The translations under genes and the position numbers were made by a program. A stretch of 8,968 nucleotides of DNA from an uncultured Erysipelotrichaceae bacterium (GTDB lineage: Bacteria; Bacillota_I; Bacilli_A; Erysipelotrichales; Erysipelotrichaceae): the NCBI GenBank assembly GCA_934692455.1, contig CAKUTY010000049.1, forward strand, positions 1 through 8,968, read 5' to 3'. Shown piece after piece: positions 1-6,417 of this stretch; within the stretch, counting starts at the first letter, position 1, and the number at the start of each line of letters is the position of its first letter. The notes below the pieces were generated by a model. The model ran no database searches. It was not told where the DNA came from and saw only the letters and a program-made list of their open reading frames with translations.

Positions 1-76
1 GTCCAAAAATAAGTAACAATAAATATTTTTTAATCATCACTATATAATTGCCGACAAAACTTAAAATTCCTACATC

Positions 77-99
77 AAAAAAAGCCTTTTTACAGGCTT
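77..99 (-). terminator. Intrinsic terminator after greA
   Basis: On the minus strand an AAGCC / GGCTT stem (82-86 and 95-99) with an 8-base loop is followed by a run of T (about 81 down to 77, with the stem's own 3' TT adding to it). It lies about 30 bases past the greA stop and is the only good Rho-independent terminator downstream of the gene cluster, so it probably ends the operon transcript. The remaining bases 1-76 are AT-rich and hold no gene or site that I can support. Confidence 0.8.
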
Positions 100-130
100 A
101 ATTTATTGTTTATAAATTTAATTTGATAAA

Positions 131-595
131 TTATTGAACTTTAATAATCTTAACTTCGTAAGGAATCTTAGCATCAACCTTAACTGTACTACCAACCTTT
201 TGGTTAATGATAGCTTCAGCAAGTGGAGTTACATTTGATAACTTGCCATTTAAAGGATCAGCCTCAGTTGTACCAACAATTGTATATATATGCTTCTCTT
301 TAGTATCTAATTCTTCAATTTCAACAGTACTACCAAGTCTTACAAACTTTGTAGACTTAACTTCAGTGATAACTTCAGCATTTCTAATTGTATGTTCAAG
401 TTCCTTAATTCTTGATTCAACTTGAGCTTGACGATCTCTAGCAGCATCATAATCAGCGTTTTCTGACAAGTCACCTTGAGCTCTAGCAGCCTTTAATTCT
501 TCAATAACTTCATTTCTAGTAACATGAACTAATGTTTCTAATTCATTTTTTAAATCTTGTAAACCTTCTTCTGTGACATAAATTTTCTCGTCCAT
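131..595 (-). CDS. greA: Transcription elongation factor GreA
   Basis: GreA enters the secondary channel of RNA polymerase and stimulates cleavage of the 3' end of backtracked RNA, which restarts stalled complexes. The 154-residue product is close to the usual length of about 158. Residues 1-75 form the N-terminal coiled coil; its tip carries the acidic signature GDLSENADYDAARD (41-54), with Asp42 and Glu45 in the positions that chelate the catalytic Mg ion. Residues from about 83 onward form the FKBP-like C-terminal domain, with the family motif SNVTPLAEAI. The ATG at 595 follows a strong GGAGG ribosome binding site (606-602). The gene sits 34 bases after udk, the same udk-greA order as in Bacillus subtilis, and is last before the terminator. 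A possible extended -10 box lies in the udk-greA gap. Identification is secure. Confidence 0.97.
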   Translation of the reverse strand: MDEKIYVTEEGLQDLKNELETLVHVTRNEVIEELKAARAQGDLSENADYDAARDRQAQVESRIKELEHTIRNAEVITEVKSTKFVRLGSTVEIEELDTKEKHIYTIVGTTEADPLNGKLSNVTPLAEAIINQKVGSTVKVDAKIPYEVKIIKVQ

Positions 596-615
596 AATTT
601 ACCTCCGCGACAACT

Positions 616-624
616 ATTTTAACA
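616..624 (-). promoter_or_regulatory. Possible extended -10 promoter for greA
   Basis: The minus strand reads TGTTAAAAT, that is a TGn extension plus TAAAAT (one mismatch to TATAAT). It would start transcription near 609, leaving a short leader that just includes the greA ribosome binding site. No convincing -35 hexamer is visible 16-18 bases upstream, so this is only a candidate. Confidence 0.3.
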
Positions 625-629
625 TAAGT

Positions 630-1256
630 CTAATTTAAAATGCTATCTATCTTAGTAATCAATAAGTCAATACCAACTGAATTACCACCACCCTCAGGAA
701 TAATAACATCAGCATATTTCTTAGAAGGTTCAATAAATTCATCATGCATAACCCTGACAGTAGCACACCATTGATCAATGATATTATTGATATCTCTTCC
801 TCTTTCATTGATATCCCTAACAAGTCTTCTAATAAAACGAATATCATTAGGTGTATCCACAAAGACCTTAATATCTAATAAATCTCTGATTTCTTTTTCT
901 TCCAAGACAAATAAACCTTCAATGATAATAACATCCTTCGGCTCTACAATCTCTGTCTTATCACTACGATTATGAACTGTATAATCATATGTAGGCTTTT
1001 CTACAATACGACCCGCAATCAATTCTTGAATCTGAAAACGCATTAATTCATGGTCAAAAGCTAAAGGATGATCATAGTTAGTCTTCTTTCTATCCTCAAA
1101 AGACAAATCAGATTGATCCTTATAGTAATCATCTTCCTTAATAATACCAATCGAATTAGTATCCTTAAAAGTATCAATAATCTTTTGAGCAATCGTAGTC
1201 TTACCACTAGCACTGCCACCAGCAATGCCAATAATAACCGGCTTATTTAGTAACAT
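630..1256 (-). CDS. udk: Uridine kinase (uridine/cytidine salvage)
   Basis: Udk phosphorylates uridine and cytidine to UMP and CMP in the pyrimidine salvage pathway, in the cytosol. The 208-residue product matches the family's usual length. The P-loop GGSASGKTT is at residues 13-21. It is followed by EDDYYKD (41-47), the NYDHPLAFD motif (60-68) and the PTYDYTVHNRS substrate-site segment. Next are the hydrophobic strand and Glu-Gly of IIIEGLFVLEE (about 110-120), the Arg-rich lid RFIRRLVRDINERGRD (about 139-154), and the C-terminal IIPEGGGNSVGID. The ATG at 1256 lies inside the mltG 3' end, overlapping its stop by 10 bases, and has an AAGGAG ribosome binding site at 1270-1265. This overlap suggests co-translation with mltG. 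Identification is secure; whether cytidine is also used cannot be read from sequence. Confidence 0.96.
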   Translation of the reverse strand: MLLNKPVIIGIAGGSASGKTTIAQKIIDTFKDTNSIGIIKEDDYYKDQSDLSFEDRKKTNYDHPLAFDHELMRFQIQELIAGRIVEKPTYDYTVHNRSDKTEIVEPKDVIIIEGLFVLEEKEIRDLLDIKVFVDTPNDIRFIRRLVRDINERGRDINNIIDQWCATVRVMHDEFIEPSKKYADVIIPEGGGNSVGIDLLITKIDSILN

Positions 1257-2317
1257 GATAAATACTCCTTCTGATTAGCTAATTGTTCACCATAAGTCTT
1301 GGCAAAAATAGTGCCACCATTACCACACACGTCTCCAATAAAGAAGAAATAATCACTATCAACTGGATTTAACACTGCAAGTAGTGCATCCTTACCCGGA
1401 TTACAAATAGCACCAGGAGGGAAACCCATAATTTGATAAGTATTGTAAGGATCACTAGAATCCTGAATTACCTCACACTTAGTCCAATCACCATTTAAAC
1501 CAATATCTAAGGCATAACATACAGTAACAGAACTTTGAAGTTGCATGCCAGTAGCCAATCTATTAAAGAATACACTAGCAACAAGCGGCATATCATTAGT
1601 ATTACCTGTTTCTCTTTGAACAATTGAAGCTAAAGTAAATAATTCATGAACGCTATATTGAGAAGCCATAAATGCTTCTTCATTTTCTTTATAAATCTTT
1701 AAAGTTGCATCCAATAGTTTTTCAGTAATATCTTCAATACTACTATCTCTAAAGAATTCATATGTATTAGGGAATAAATATCCTTCCAACAAACATTTAA
1801 CATCGCTATTAAACATATCATTAGTTAAAAAAGGATAAGAACTCATCAAACTTCTAACATAAGTTTCATCATTCCACTTTGCCATGATATCTTCATAATT
1901 TAAATTAGTACTCTTACTAATTAAATCTGCATAATCTTTAGCTCTATAACCTTCAATAAATTTAATAGTTACTGTATCTTGAATCGCATTAGTACCATCA
2001 GATAAATACTTAACTACTTCCTCAAAAGAAAGACCATTATTGATTTCATAAGTACCAGCCTTAAAATTCAAATCCATCTTCTTAATTTTGGCATATAGAT
2101 AATCGACATTGGCATTCTTAATAACATCCTGTTCATCTAAATATTGTAGAACCTGCTTACCATACCAGTTATCTTCAATAGTAATCGTTTTAATTTGAGG
2201 ATTATCAAAACCCTTGATACTGGTATTGATTAAGGCAAATAAGCCACCGATACCTACGATAATCAGCAATAAAAGGACAACTATAAAAGTTGTCTGTTTT
2301 TTCTTAGAAGCTTTCAT
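1247..2317 (-). CDS. mltG: Endolytic murein transglycosylase MltG (YceG-like)
   Basis: MltG is a membrane-anchored lytic transglycosylase that cuts nascent glycan strands and is thought to set where peptidoglycan elongation ends. Counted from the ATG at 2317 the protein has 356 residues. It has a short basic N-terminus (MKASKKKQ), one transmembrane helix (about 10-31), a LysM-like segment (about 45-110) and the YceG catalytic domain with GYLFPNTYEF, LASIVQRETG, VASVFFNRL, LQSSVTV, GFPPGAICNPG and the C-terminal repeat region. Glu236 in QRE should be the catalytic Glu (equivalent, from memory, to Glu218 of E. coli MltG). Several usual neighbours differ: Gln replaces the first Glu of the ExE pair, SV replaces DP in LQxDPTV, and a usual His near the C-terminus is absent. 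The reading frame is open back to an ATG at 2338 (seven extra residues), but the Lys-rich start followed directly by a helix makes 2317 more likely. It overlaps the DUF1292 gene by 14 bases and udk by 10. Confidence 0.93.
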   Translation of the reverse strand: MKASKKKQTTFIVVLLLLIIVGIGGLFALINTSIKGFDNPQIKTITIEDNWYGKQVLQYLDEQDVIKNANVDYLYAKIKKMDLNFKAGTYEINNGLSFEEVVKYLSDGTNAIQDTVTIKFIEGYRAKDYADLISKSTNLNYEDIMAKWNDETYVRSLMSSYPFLTNDMFNSDVKCLLEGYLFPNTYEFFRDSSIEDITEKLLDATLKIYKENEEAFMASQYSVHELFTLASIVQRETGNTNDMPLVASVFFNRLATGMQLQSSVTVCYALDIGLNGDWTKCEVIQDSSDPYNTYQIMGFPPGAICNPGKDALLAVLNPVDSDYFFFIGDVCGNGGTIFAKTYGEQLANQKEYLSCY

Positions 2318-2567
2318 CTTCAATACCATCAAAACCATCGATAACTTCTTGAATCATCTCAAGTTCTGCTTCATCCTCAACTGGAGCGATATTACCATCT
2401 TCATCATATTTAAAGGCTAACAATTCTTCATCATTATCACCTTCATATACAACCGCATAGTTGTCACCCATTTCTGGGTCCTCATCATCTGAATTAAAAG
2501 TGAAAAGAATAGTAAATTCTCTCTCACGACCTTCATCATCAATAATTAAAATCTTGTTATCTTCCAT
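2304..2567 (-). CDS. DUF1292 family acidic small protein (YrzB-like)
   Basis: An 87-residue, highly acidic protein: about 32 Asp/Glu against four Lys/Arg. It matches the DUF1292 (YrzB) family, whose genes commonly lie between ruvX and mltG in Firmicutes. The pattern seen is a short beta strand (KILIIDDEGRE), a middle strand with NYAVVYE and ELLAFKYDEDG, and an acidic helical end (EAELEMIQEVIDGF). No catalytic residues or membrane segments are visible, and the molecular role of the family is unknown; the small acidic fold would suit protein binding, but that is inference. The ATG at 2567 has an AAGGAG ribosome binding site about six bases upstream. Its stop lies inside mltG, so the two are probably translationally coupled. 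The gene expected just upstream, ruvX, is absent. Confidence 0.9.
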   Translation of the reverse strand: MEDNKILIIDDEGREREFTILFTFNSDDEDPEMGDNYAVVYEGDNDEELLAFKYDEDGNIAPVEDEAELEMIQEVIDGFDGIEDESF

Positions 2568-2581
2568 TTTTTCTCCTTTTC

Positions 2582-2638
2582 TAAGGCAATCCTAAAAGTC
2601 TCTATAAAGAGACAAATATTTATAACACCCAAGCCTTA
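2582..2638 (-). repeat. Nested inverted repeats in the ireB-DUF1292 gap
   Basis: Two complementary pairs lie one inside the other. The outer pair is TAAGGC / GCCTTA (2582-2587 with 2633-2638). The inner pair is GTCTCT / AGAGAC (2598-2603 with 2608-2613) around a 4-base loop. On the minus-strand RNA the inner 6-bp hairpin is followed by only UUUUA, so it would be a weak terminator at best. It could instead be a processing site or a 5' stabilising stem. It occupies most of the 75 bases where ruvX is normally found. Confidence 0.5.
2619..2627 (-). promoter_or_regulatory. Possible extended -10 promoter for DUF1292-mltG-udk
   Basis: The minus strand carries TGTTATAAA, a TGn extension with TATAAA (one mismatch to TATAAT). 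The predicted start near 2612 would fall at the beginning of the inner GTCTCT hairpin, giving a transcript with a 5' stem-loop. No good -35 hexamer is seen at the right distance, so the call is weak. Confidence 0.25.
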
Positions 2639-2642
2639 ATAT

Positions 2643-2900
2643 CTATTTACTTTCAAGATAATATCTAACAAGTTCTTCAATAATTTCATATCTTTCAACT
2701 TGTTGGATAACACTACGGGCGTTATTATGGCTAGAAATATAAGCAGGGTCATTAGAAATCAAATAACCAGCAATTTGATCAACTGGATCATAACCTCTTT
2801 CAGTCAAAGAAGCAGATACATATTGAAGTAATTGCTTAAGATTTGCTCTTTTTAAATCATTTGAATTGAATAACATTGTGCTAGAAAAATCTTTTTCCAT
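2643..2900 (-). CDS. ireB: IreB family regulatory phosphoprotein (UPF0297)
   Basis: This 85-residue product matches the IreB/YrzL family. In Enterococcus faecalis IreB is a small cytosolic protein phosphorylated on N-terminal Thr by the PASTA kinase IreK, and it acts negatively in cephalosporin resistance. Family hallmarks seen are the N-terminal SSTMLFN (Thr8, with Ser6 and Ser7, in the phosphorylated region), ERGYDPVDQIAGYLISNDPAYISSHNNAR (about 34-62, quoted by key residues G36, Y37, Q42, G45, D51 and P52) and the closing helix ERYEIIEELVRYYLE. Its length is typical. The ATG at 2900 has an AAGGTG ribosome binding site and an excellent extended -10 box 20-30 bases upstream, so it may have its own promoter. 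In most relatives it is followed by ruvX; here the DUF1292 gene comes next. Its presence implies a PrkC/IreK-type kinase elsewhere in the genome. Confidence 0.94.
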   Translation of the reverse strand: MEKDFSSTMLFNSNDLKRANLKQLLQYVSASLTERGYDPVDQIAGYLISNDPAYISSHNNARSVIQQVERYEIIEELVRYYLESK

Positions 2901-2922
2901 AAATACACCTTCTTTCTAAATT

Positions 2923-2931
2923 ATTATATCA
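2923..2931 (-). promoter_or_regulatory. Extended -10 promoter for ireB
   Basis: The minus strand reads TGATATAAT, a perfect TGn-TATAAT extended -10 box, placing a start near 2916 and a leader of about 16 bases before the ireB ATG. The -35 region is poor, as is common for extended -10 promoters. It would allow ireB and downstream genes to be expressed without the alaS T-box. Confidence 0.45.
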
Positions 2932-2954
2932 AGAAAAAGCTAGTTAATTCTTGA
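2929..2954. repeat. Inverted repeat overlapping the ireB promoter
   Basis: TCAAGAA (2929-2935) and TTCTTGA (2948-2954) form a perfect 7-base inverted repeat with a 12-base spacer. It spans the stop codon of the upstream membrane-protein gene and touches the ireB -10 box. It could be an operator covering the spacer and -35 area, or an RNA hairpin marking the 3' end of the upstream message. Confidence 0.4.
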
Positions 2955-3584
2955 CTCATTATAATATTTGAAAATATCGATATTCTTATAGAAATCTAAA
3001 GATGAATAAGTATGGAATATCGAAACAATCACATCATTATAAATCACATCCACAAGAAATAAGAAAGCTAAAGTAAAGGTTATGATGTTGAATACCTTCT
3101 TATTTATTTTTGTAGATAAAAACATCAATAATGGATAAATAACATATATAAGCAACAAACCAGAAAACGCAAAAACCAAAACGCTTCTAAGACAGACAAA
3201 GCCTTCAATATTGCCAAAGTTTAAAATTTCTGTATTATAATTCCAACCCCTTCTGCCATCAAAAATAATATACATGCCCTTTCCCGCCAAATATTCTAGA
3301 AGTCCACAAGATAATCCTGCAATTAAAAATACTTTTAAAGGACTTCTTTTATACCTATGACATAAGAAATATATAAGTAAGGAGCCTATACCATAAATTT
3401 CAATCCAAGGCCCAAAACAAGAGCCTCTTTTACATAATGCATTATTATTTAAAAGATAGAATAATGTTTCATAAATAGCACCATAGATACCGCCTACTAC
3501 AGCCAAAGCACATAAAAGCGAAATAAAGGTTGAATTATCAACCTTTATCTCATCATTTAAATATTTATTATAGAAGTTCTTCAT
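2940..3584 (-). CDS. PF06541-family integral membrane protein (putative ABC-transporter type IV)
   Basis: A 214-residue polytopic membrane protein. Hydrophobic segments are at about 19-46, 61-76, 83-107, 127-156 and 165-190. Conserved-looking residues match my recollection of the PF06541 (CmpB-like, putative ABC-transporter type IV) family: GAIYE (35-39), the KRGSCFGPWIEIYGIG loop (52-67), a Glu in a helix (Glu97, LLEYL), RRGWNYN (111-117) and NFGNIEGFVCLRS (122-134). No ATP-binding subunit is encoded nearby, so the transporter label is a family name, not a demonstrated role. Its ATG shares one base with the alaS stop (TAATG) and has no clear ribosome binding site, so it is probably translated by re-initiation after alaS and falls under the alaS T-box. 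It is not part of the usual alaS-ireB order, which suggests insertion at this locus. Substrate and function are unknown. Confidence 0.82.
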   Translation of the reverse strand: MKNFYNKYLNDEIKVDNSTFISLLCALAVVGGIYGAIYETLFYLLNNNALCKRGSCFGPWIEIYGIGSLLIYFLCHRYKRSPLKVFLIAGLSCGLLEYLAGKGMYIIFDGRRGWNYNTEILNFGNIEGFVCLRSVLVFAFSGLLLIYVIYPLLMFLSTKINKKVFNIITFTLAFLFLVDVIYNDVIVSIFHTYSSLDFYKNIDIFKYYNESRIN

Positions 3585-6202
3585 TACTTAATTTTAGCTT
3601 CAATTGTAGCTAAAATACTATCGATTTGACCATTATCAACACCACCTGATTGTGCCAAATCCTTCTTACCGCCGCCTTTGCCTTCACATAAAGAAGCAGC
3701 TTCCTTAACTAAACTACCTGCATCTAAGCCCTTTTCAGTTGCCTTATTACCTAATGCACATACAAATGAATACTTGCCATTTGCCACATTGCCGATAAAG
3801 GCAGCACCGCCATCAAGCTTATTCTTAATCGCATTAGCATAATCCTTTAAGTTATATTGAAGATCATTTGTCTTAAGGACAACATACTTAACATCCTCAC
3901 CCTTAGCCTTGGAAGCAGCTACATCACTATCAAGATTTAATACTCTTAATAATAATTGAGCCTTTTCATTTTCTAAGCTAGAAATATTTTGTTTCATTTG
4001 ATCCACACGTCCTGGAATCATATCACTATTCTTAAGCTTTAAGCTATCCCTTAAATCATTTAACTTAATTTCATTAGCTTTTAAAGCCTTATAAGCTTCC
4101 ATCTTAGTAACGCATTCAATTCTTCTTACACCAGAACCAATAGATTCTTCAGAAACAATCTTGAAACAGCCTAAGTCAGCAGTATTAGATGCATGAGTAC
4201 CACCACAGAATTCCTTAGAAGGACCCATAGTTACAACTCTAACTGTATCACCATACTTTTCATCAAATAAAGCAGTAGCTCCGGTCTTTTTAGCCATCTC
4301 AATGCTCATAACCTCAGTTACAACCGGATACGCATCACTTATATGTTCATTAACGATTCTTTCAACTTCATTTAGTTGTTCCTCACTTGGCTTTTCAAAA
4401 TGTGTAAAGTCAAATCTAGCATATTCTGGACAGTTATAAGAACCAGCTTGGGCAATATGATCACCCAACACTTCTCTTAAAGCTTCTTGTAGTAAGTGTA
4501 AACTTGAGTGATTAGCACGAGTCAATTGACGCTTAGCATAATCATATTCACCAGTTAGCACGTCACCAACTCTAATAGTACCTTCTACATTTTCTAAATG
4601 ATGTAAAGCTTGTTTATGAGGTGCCTTGATAACATTAGTTACATCAGCCTTAAAGGTATCATTATATACCTTACCAGTATCAGCACATTGACCACCACTT
4701 TCAGCATAGAAACAAGTCTTAGAAAGGATTAAATCACCTTCACCACTTAATTCATCAACCTTAACACCATCCTTGAATAAACCAATAACAGTACCTTCTG
4801 ACTTAGTATCAGTATAACCAGTGAATTCACTTACTTCTGTAAAATCCATTAAATCCTTTGATTGAGAATGCATTGATTGTTCATTACTTCTAGCAGCTCT
4901 AGCTCTTTCCTTTTGAGCTTGCATAGCTTTTTCAAAACCTTCTACATCAACCTCATAACCCTTTTCATGAGCTATTTCTTCAGTTAATTCTTTTGGATAG
5001 CCATAAGTATCATATAACTTAAATACTACTTCACCCGGTAATAACTTTGTATCAGCATGCTTATTCAAAGCTTCATTTAATAATGATTCGCCATTATTTA
5101 ATGTCTTATGGAAAGATTCTTCTTCATTTAAAACAAGCTTAGAAACAAGAGTAACCTTCTCTTGAACATATGGATAATAAGCTTCCATATTATCAGCACA
5201 AACCTTTACTAGGTTGTACATGAAAGGACCTTCAATTCCAAGTTTAATACCATATCTAACAGCTCTTCTTAGAACTCTTCTTAAAACGTAGCCTCTGCCT
5301 TCATTTGAAAACATAGCACCATCTGCTAACGCAAAAGTTACCGTTCTAATATGGTCAGCGATAACTCTATATGCCATCTTATATTCAGGTTCATCATATG
5401 TATGCTTAGCATACTTTTCAGCTGCATGAATAATAGGCAAGAATAAGTCAGTATCGAAGTTTGTTTCACCATCTTGTAAGAAACATACAAGACGTTCTAA
5501 CCCCATACCTGTATCAATATTCTTTTGAGGTAATTCCTTATATTCACTTCTAGCAACCTCACCAGGTCTACAATCAAATTGAGAGAATACGATGTTCCAA
5601 AGTTCAACATATCGATCATTTTCTATATCATCAAAGAACAATTTCTCACCAATACCCTCAGGATCATACTTCTCACCACGGTCATAGTATAGTTCTGAGT
5701 CAGGGCCACCAGGTCCTCTACCAATTTCCCAGAAGTTATCGGCATTTCTAGAAATATGAGACTCAATCATACCAGCCTTAACCCATAAATCATATGCATC
5801 TTGGTCATCTGGATAAACAGTTACATATAAACGCTTTGGATCCATGCCAATCCACTCTTCACTTGTCAAAAATTCCCATGCCCAAGGAATAGCTTGTTCC
5901 TTAAAGTAATCACCAATTGAAAAGTTACCCAACATCTCAAAGAAAGTATGGTGACGAGCAGTTCTACCTACATTCTCAATATCATTTGTACGAATACACT
6001 TTTGAGCATTTGCGATACGAGGACAAGCAGGCTTAGCAGTTCCATCAAAGTATTGTTTTAGAGTTGAAACACCTGCATTGATCCAAAGTAAAGTTGGATC
6101 ATTATGAGGAATCAAACTTGCACTTGGTTCAATCATAAAACCCTTTGACTTGAAGAAGTCTAGAAACATTTGTCTTACTTCATTACCAGATAGATTTTTC
6201 AT
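3584..6202 (-). CDS. alaS: Alanine-tRNA ligase (alanyl-tRNA synthetase)
   Basis: AlaRS charges tRNA-Ala and hydrolyses mischarged Ser- and Gly-tRNA-Ala. The 872-residue product has the full class IIc layout. The catalytic core (about 1-240) contains NDIENVGRTARHHTFFEMLG (73-92) and the glycine-rich GRGPGGPDSE (161-170). A tRNA-recognition segment follows, with NEGRGYVLRRVLRRA (300-314). The editing domain's zinc ligands are intact: HSSLH (His565, His569) and CGGTH (Cys666, His670). A coiled coil spans about 700-760, and the C-Ala domain ends with GGGKKDLAQSGG (843-854). The first motif, WINAGVSTLKQYF, is the variant form common in Firmicutes. The ATG at 6202 follows a strong GGAGG site (6213-6209). 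A GCU-specific T-box directly upstream controls it. The stop overlaps the next gene's ATG by one base. Identification is certain. Confidence 0.98.
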   Translation of the reverse strand: MKNLSGNEVRQMFLDFFKSKGFMIEPSASLIPHNDPTLLWINAGVSTLKQYFDGTAKPACPRIANAQKCIRTNDIENVGRTARHHTFFEMLGNFSIGDYFKEQAIPWAWEFLTSEEWIGMDPKRLYVTVYPDDQDAYDLWVKAGMIESHISRNADNFWEIGRGPGGPDSELYYDRGEKYDPEGIGEKLFFDDIENDRYVELWNIVFSQFDCRPGEVARSEYKELPQKNIDTGMGLERLVCFLQDGETNFDTDLFLPIIHAAEKYAKHTYDEPEYKMAYRVIADHIRTVTFALADGAMFSNEGRGYVLRRVLRRAVRYGIKLGIEGPFMYNLVKVCADNMEAYYPYVQEKVTLVSKLVLNEEESFHKTLNNGESLLNEALNKHADTKLLPGEVVFKLYDTYGYPKELTEEIAHEKGYEVDVEGFEKAMQAQKERARAARSNEQSMHSQSKDLMDFTEVSEFTGYTDTKSEGTVIGLFKDGVKVDELSGEGDLILSKTCFYAESGGQCADTGKVYNDTFKADVTNVIKAPHKQALHHLENVEGTIRVGDVLTGEYDYAKRQLTRANHSSLHLLQEALREVLGDHIAQAGSYNCPEYARFDFTHFEKPSEEQLNEVERIVNEHISDAYPVVTEVMSIEMAKKTGATALFDEKYGDTVRVVTMGPSKEFCGGTHASNTADLGCFKIVSEESIGSGVRRIECVTKMEAYKALKANEIKLNDLRDSLKLKNSDMIPGRVDQMKQNISSLENEKAQLLLRVLNLDSDVAASKAKGEDVKYVVLKTNDLQYNLKDYANAIKNKLDGGAAFIGNVANGKYSFVCALGNKATEKGLDAGSLVKEAASLCEGKGGGKKDLAQSGGVDNGQIDSILATIEAKIK

Positions 6203-6220
6203 TAATTTTCCTCCAAAAAT

Positions 6221-6244
6221 AAAAAAAGCGCCATCTAAGGACGC
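6221..6244 (-). terminator. T-box intrinsic terminator upstream of alaS
   Basis: GCGTC (6244-6240) pairs with GGCGC (6232-6228), including one G-U pair, around a 7-base loop. Seven T follow (6227-6221). Forming it is mutually exclusive with the antiterminator, because the CCTTAG strand overlaps the hairpin's 5' arm and loop. It is also the only terminator between recD2 and alaS. Confidence 0.88.
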
Positions 6245-6412
6245 AAAATACGTGGTACCACCTTAGTTCTTGGAAAAATAACCAAGCACTTAAATCGATA
6301 ACGGCGATAACCGCTGAGTATTAATCAGAAAATTTGAAGTAGCTTCATTTAATTATTTAAGCTTTCACCATTTGCTTAATCTCTAAATTCAATTAAATTA
6401 CTTATCTTCAAA
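6221..6412 (-). promoter_or_regulatory. T-box riboswitch (tRNA-Ala specific) with terminator/antiterminator
   Basis: The minus-strand leader forms a Stem I closed by TTTGAAG / CTTCAAA (6412-6406 with 6339-6333). Its specifier loop has AGTA on the 5' side and the codon GCT (Ala) at 6343-6341 on the 3' side. Above it are a helix ATTTAATT / AATTAAAT, the AGAGA motif and a distal loop TGGTGAAA. Stem III is CTTGG / CCAAG (6286-6269). The T-box sequence AAGGTGGTACCACG is at 6264-6251; its bulge TGGT (6260-6257) would pair with the ACCA end of uncharged tRNA-Ala. In the antiterminator, CTAAGG (6266-6261) pairs with CCTTAG (6240-6235). The competing terminator reuses part of that segment. Uncharged tRNA-Ala should favour read-through into alaS. 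The specifier matches the downstream enzyme, which makes the call very strong. Confidence 0.96.
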
Positions 6413-6417
6413 CACTA

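Noticed and set aside
1..76. A further gene or RNA beyond the greA terminator
   Set aside because: The stretch is short and AT-rich, with no open frame, no ribosome binding site and no recognisable structure.
207..425. Plus-strand open frame inside greA
   Set aside because: It is antisense to a secure gene, has low-complexity Ser/Leu/Val composition and no family resemblance. The same applies to plus-strand frames at 778-975, 1068-1250 and 2214-2420.
659..862. Minus-strand open frame inside udk in another frame
   Set aside because: It is fully contained in udk, which has complete kinase motifs, and its Leu/Met-rich translation resembles nothing.
2318..2338. Upstream ATG giving mltG seven more residues
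   Set aside because: The extra residues put hydrophobic MVLMVLK ahead of the Lys-rich start and lengthen the overlap with the DUF1292 gene. The ATG at 2317 gives the usual short basic tail before the membrane helix, but the longer start cannot be excluded.
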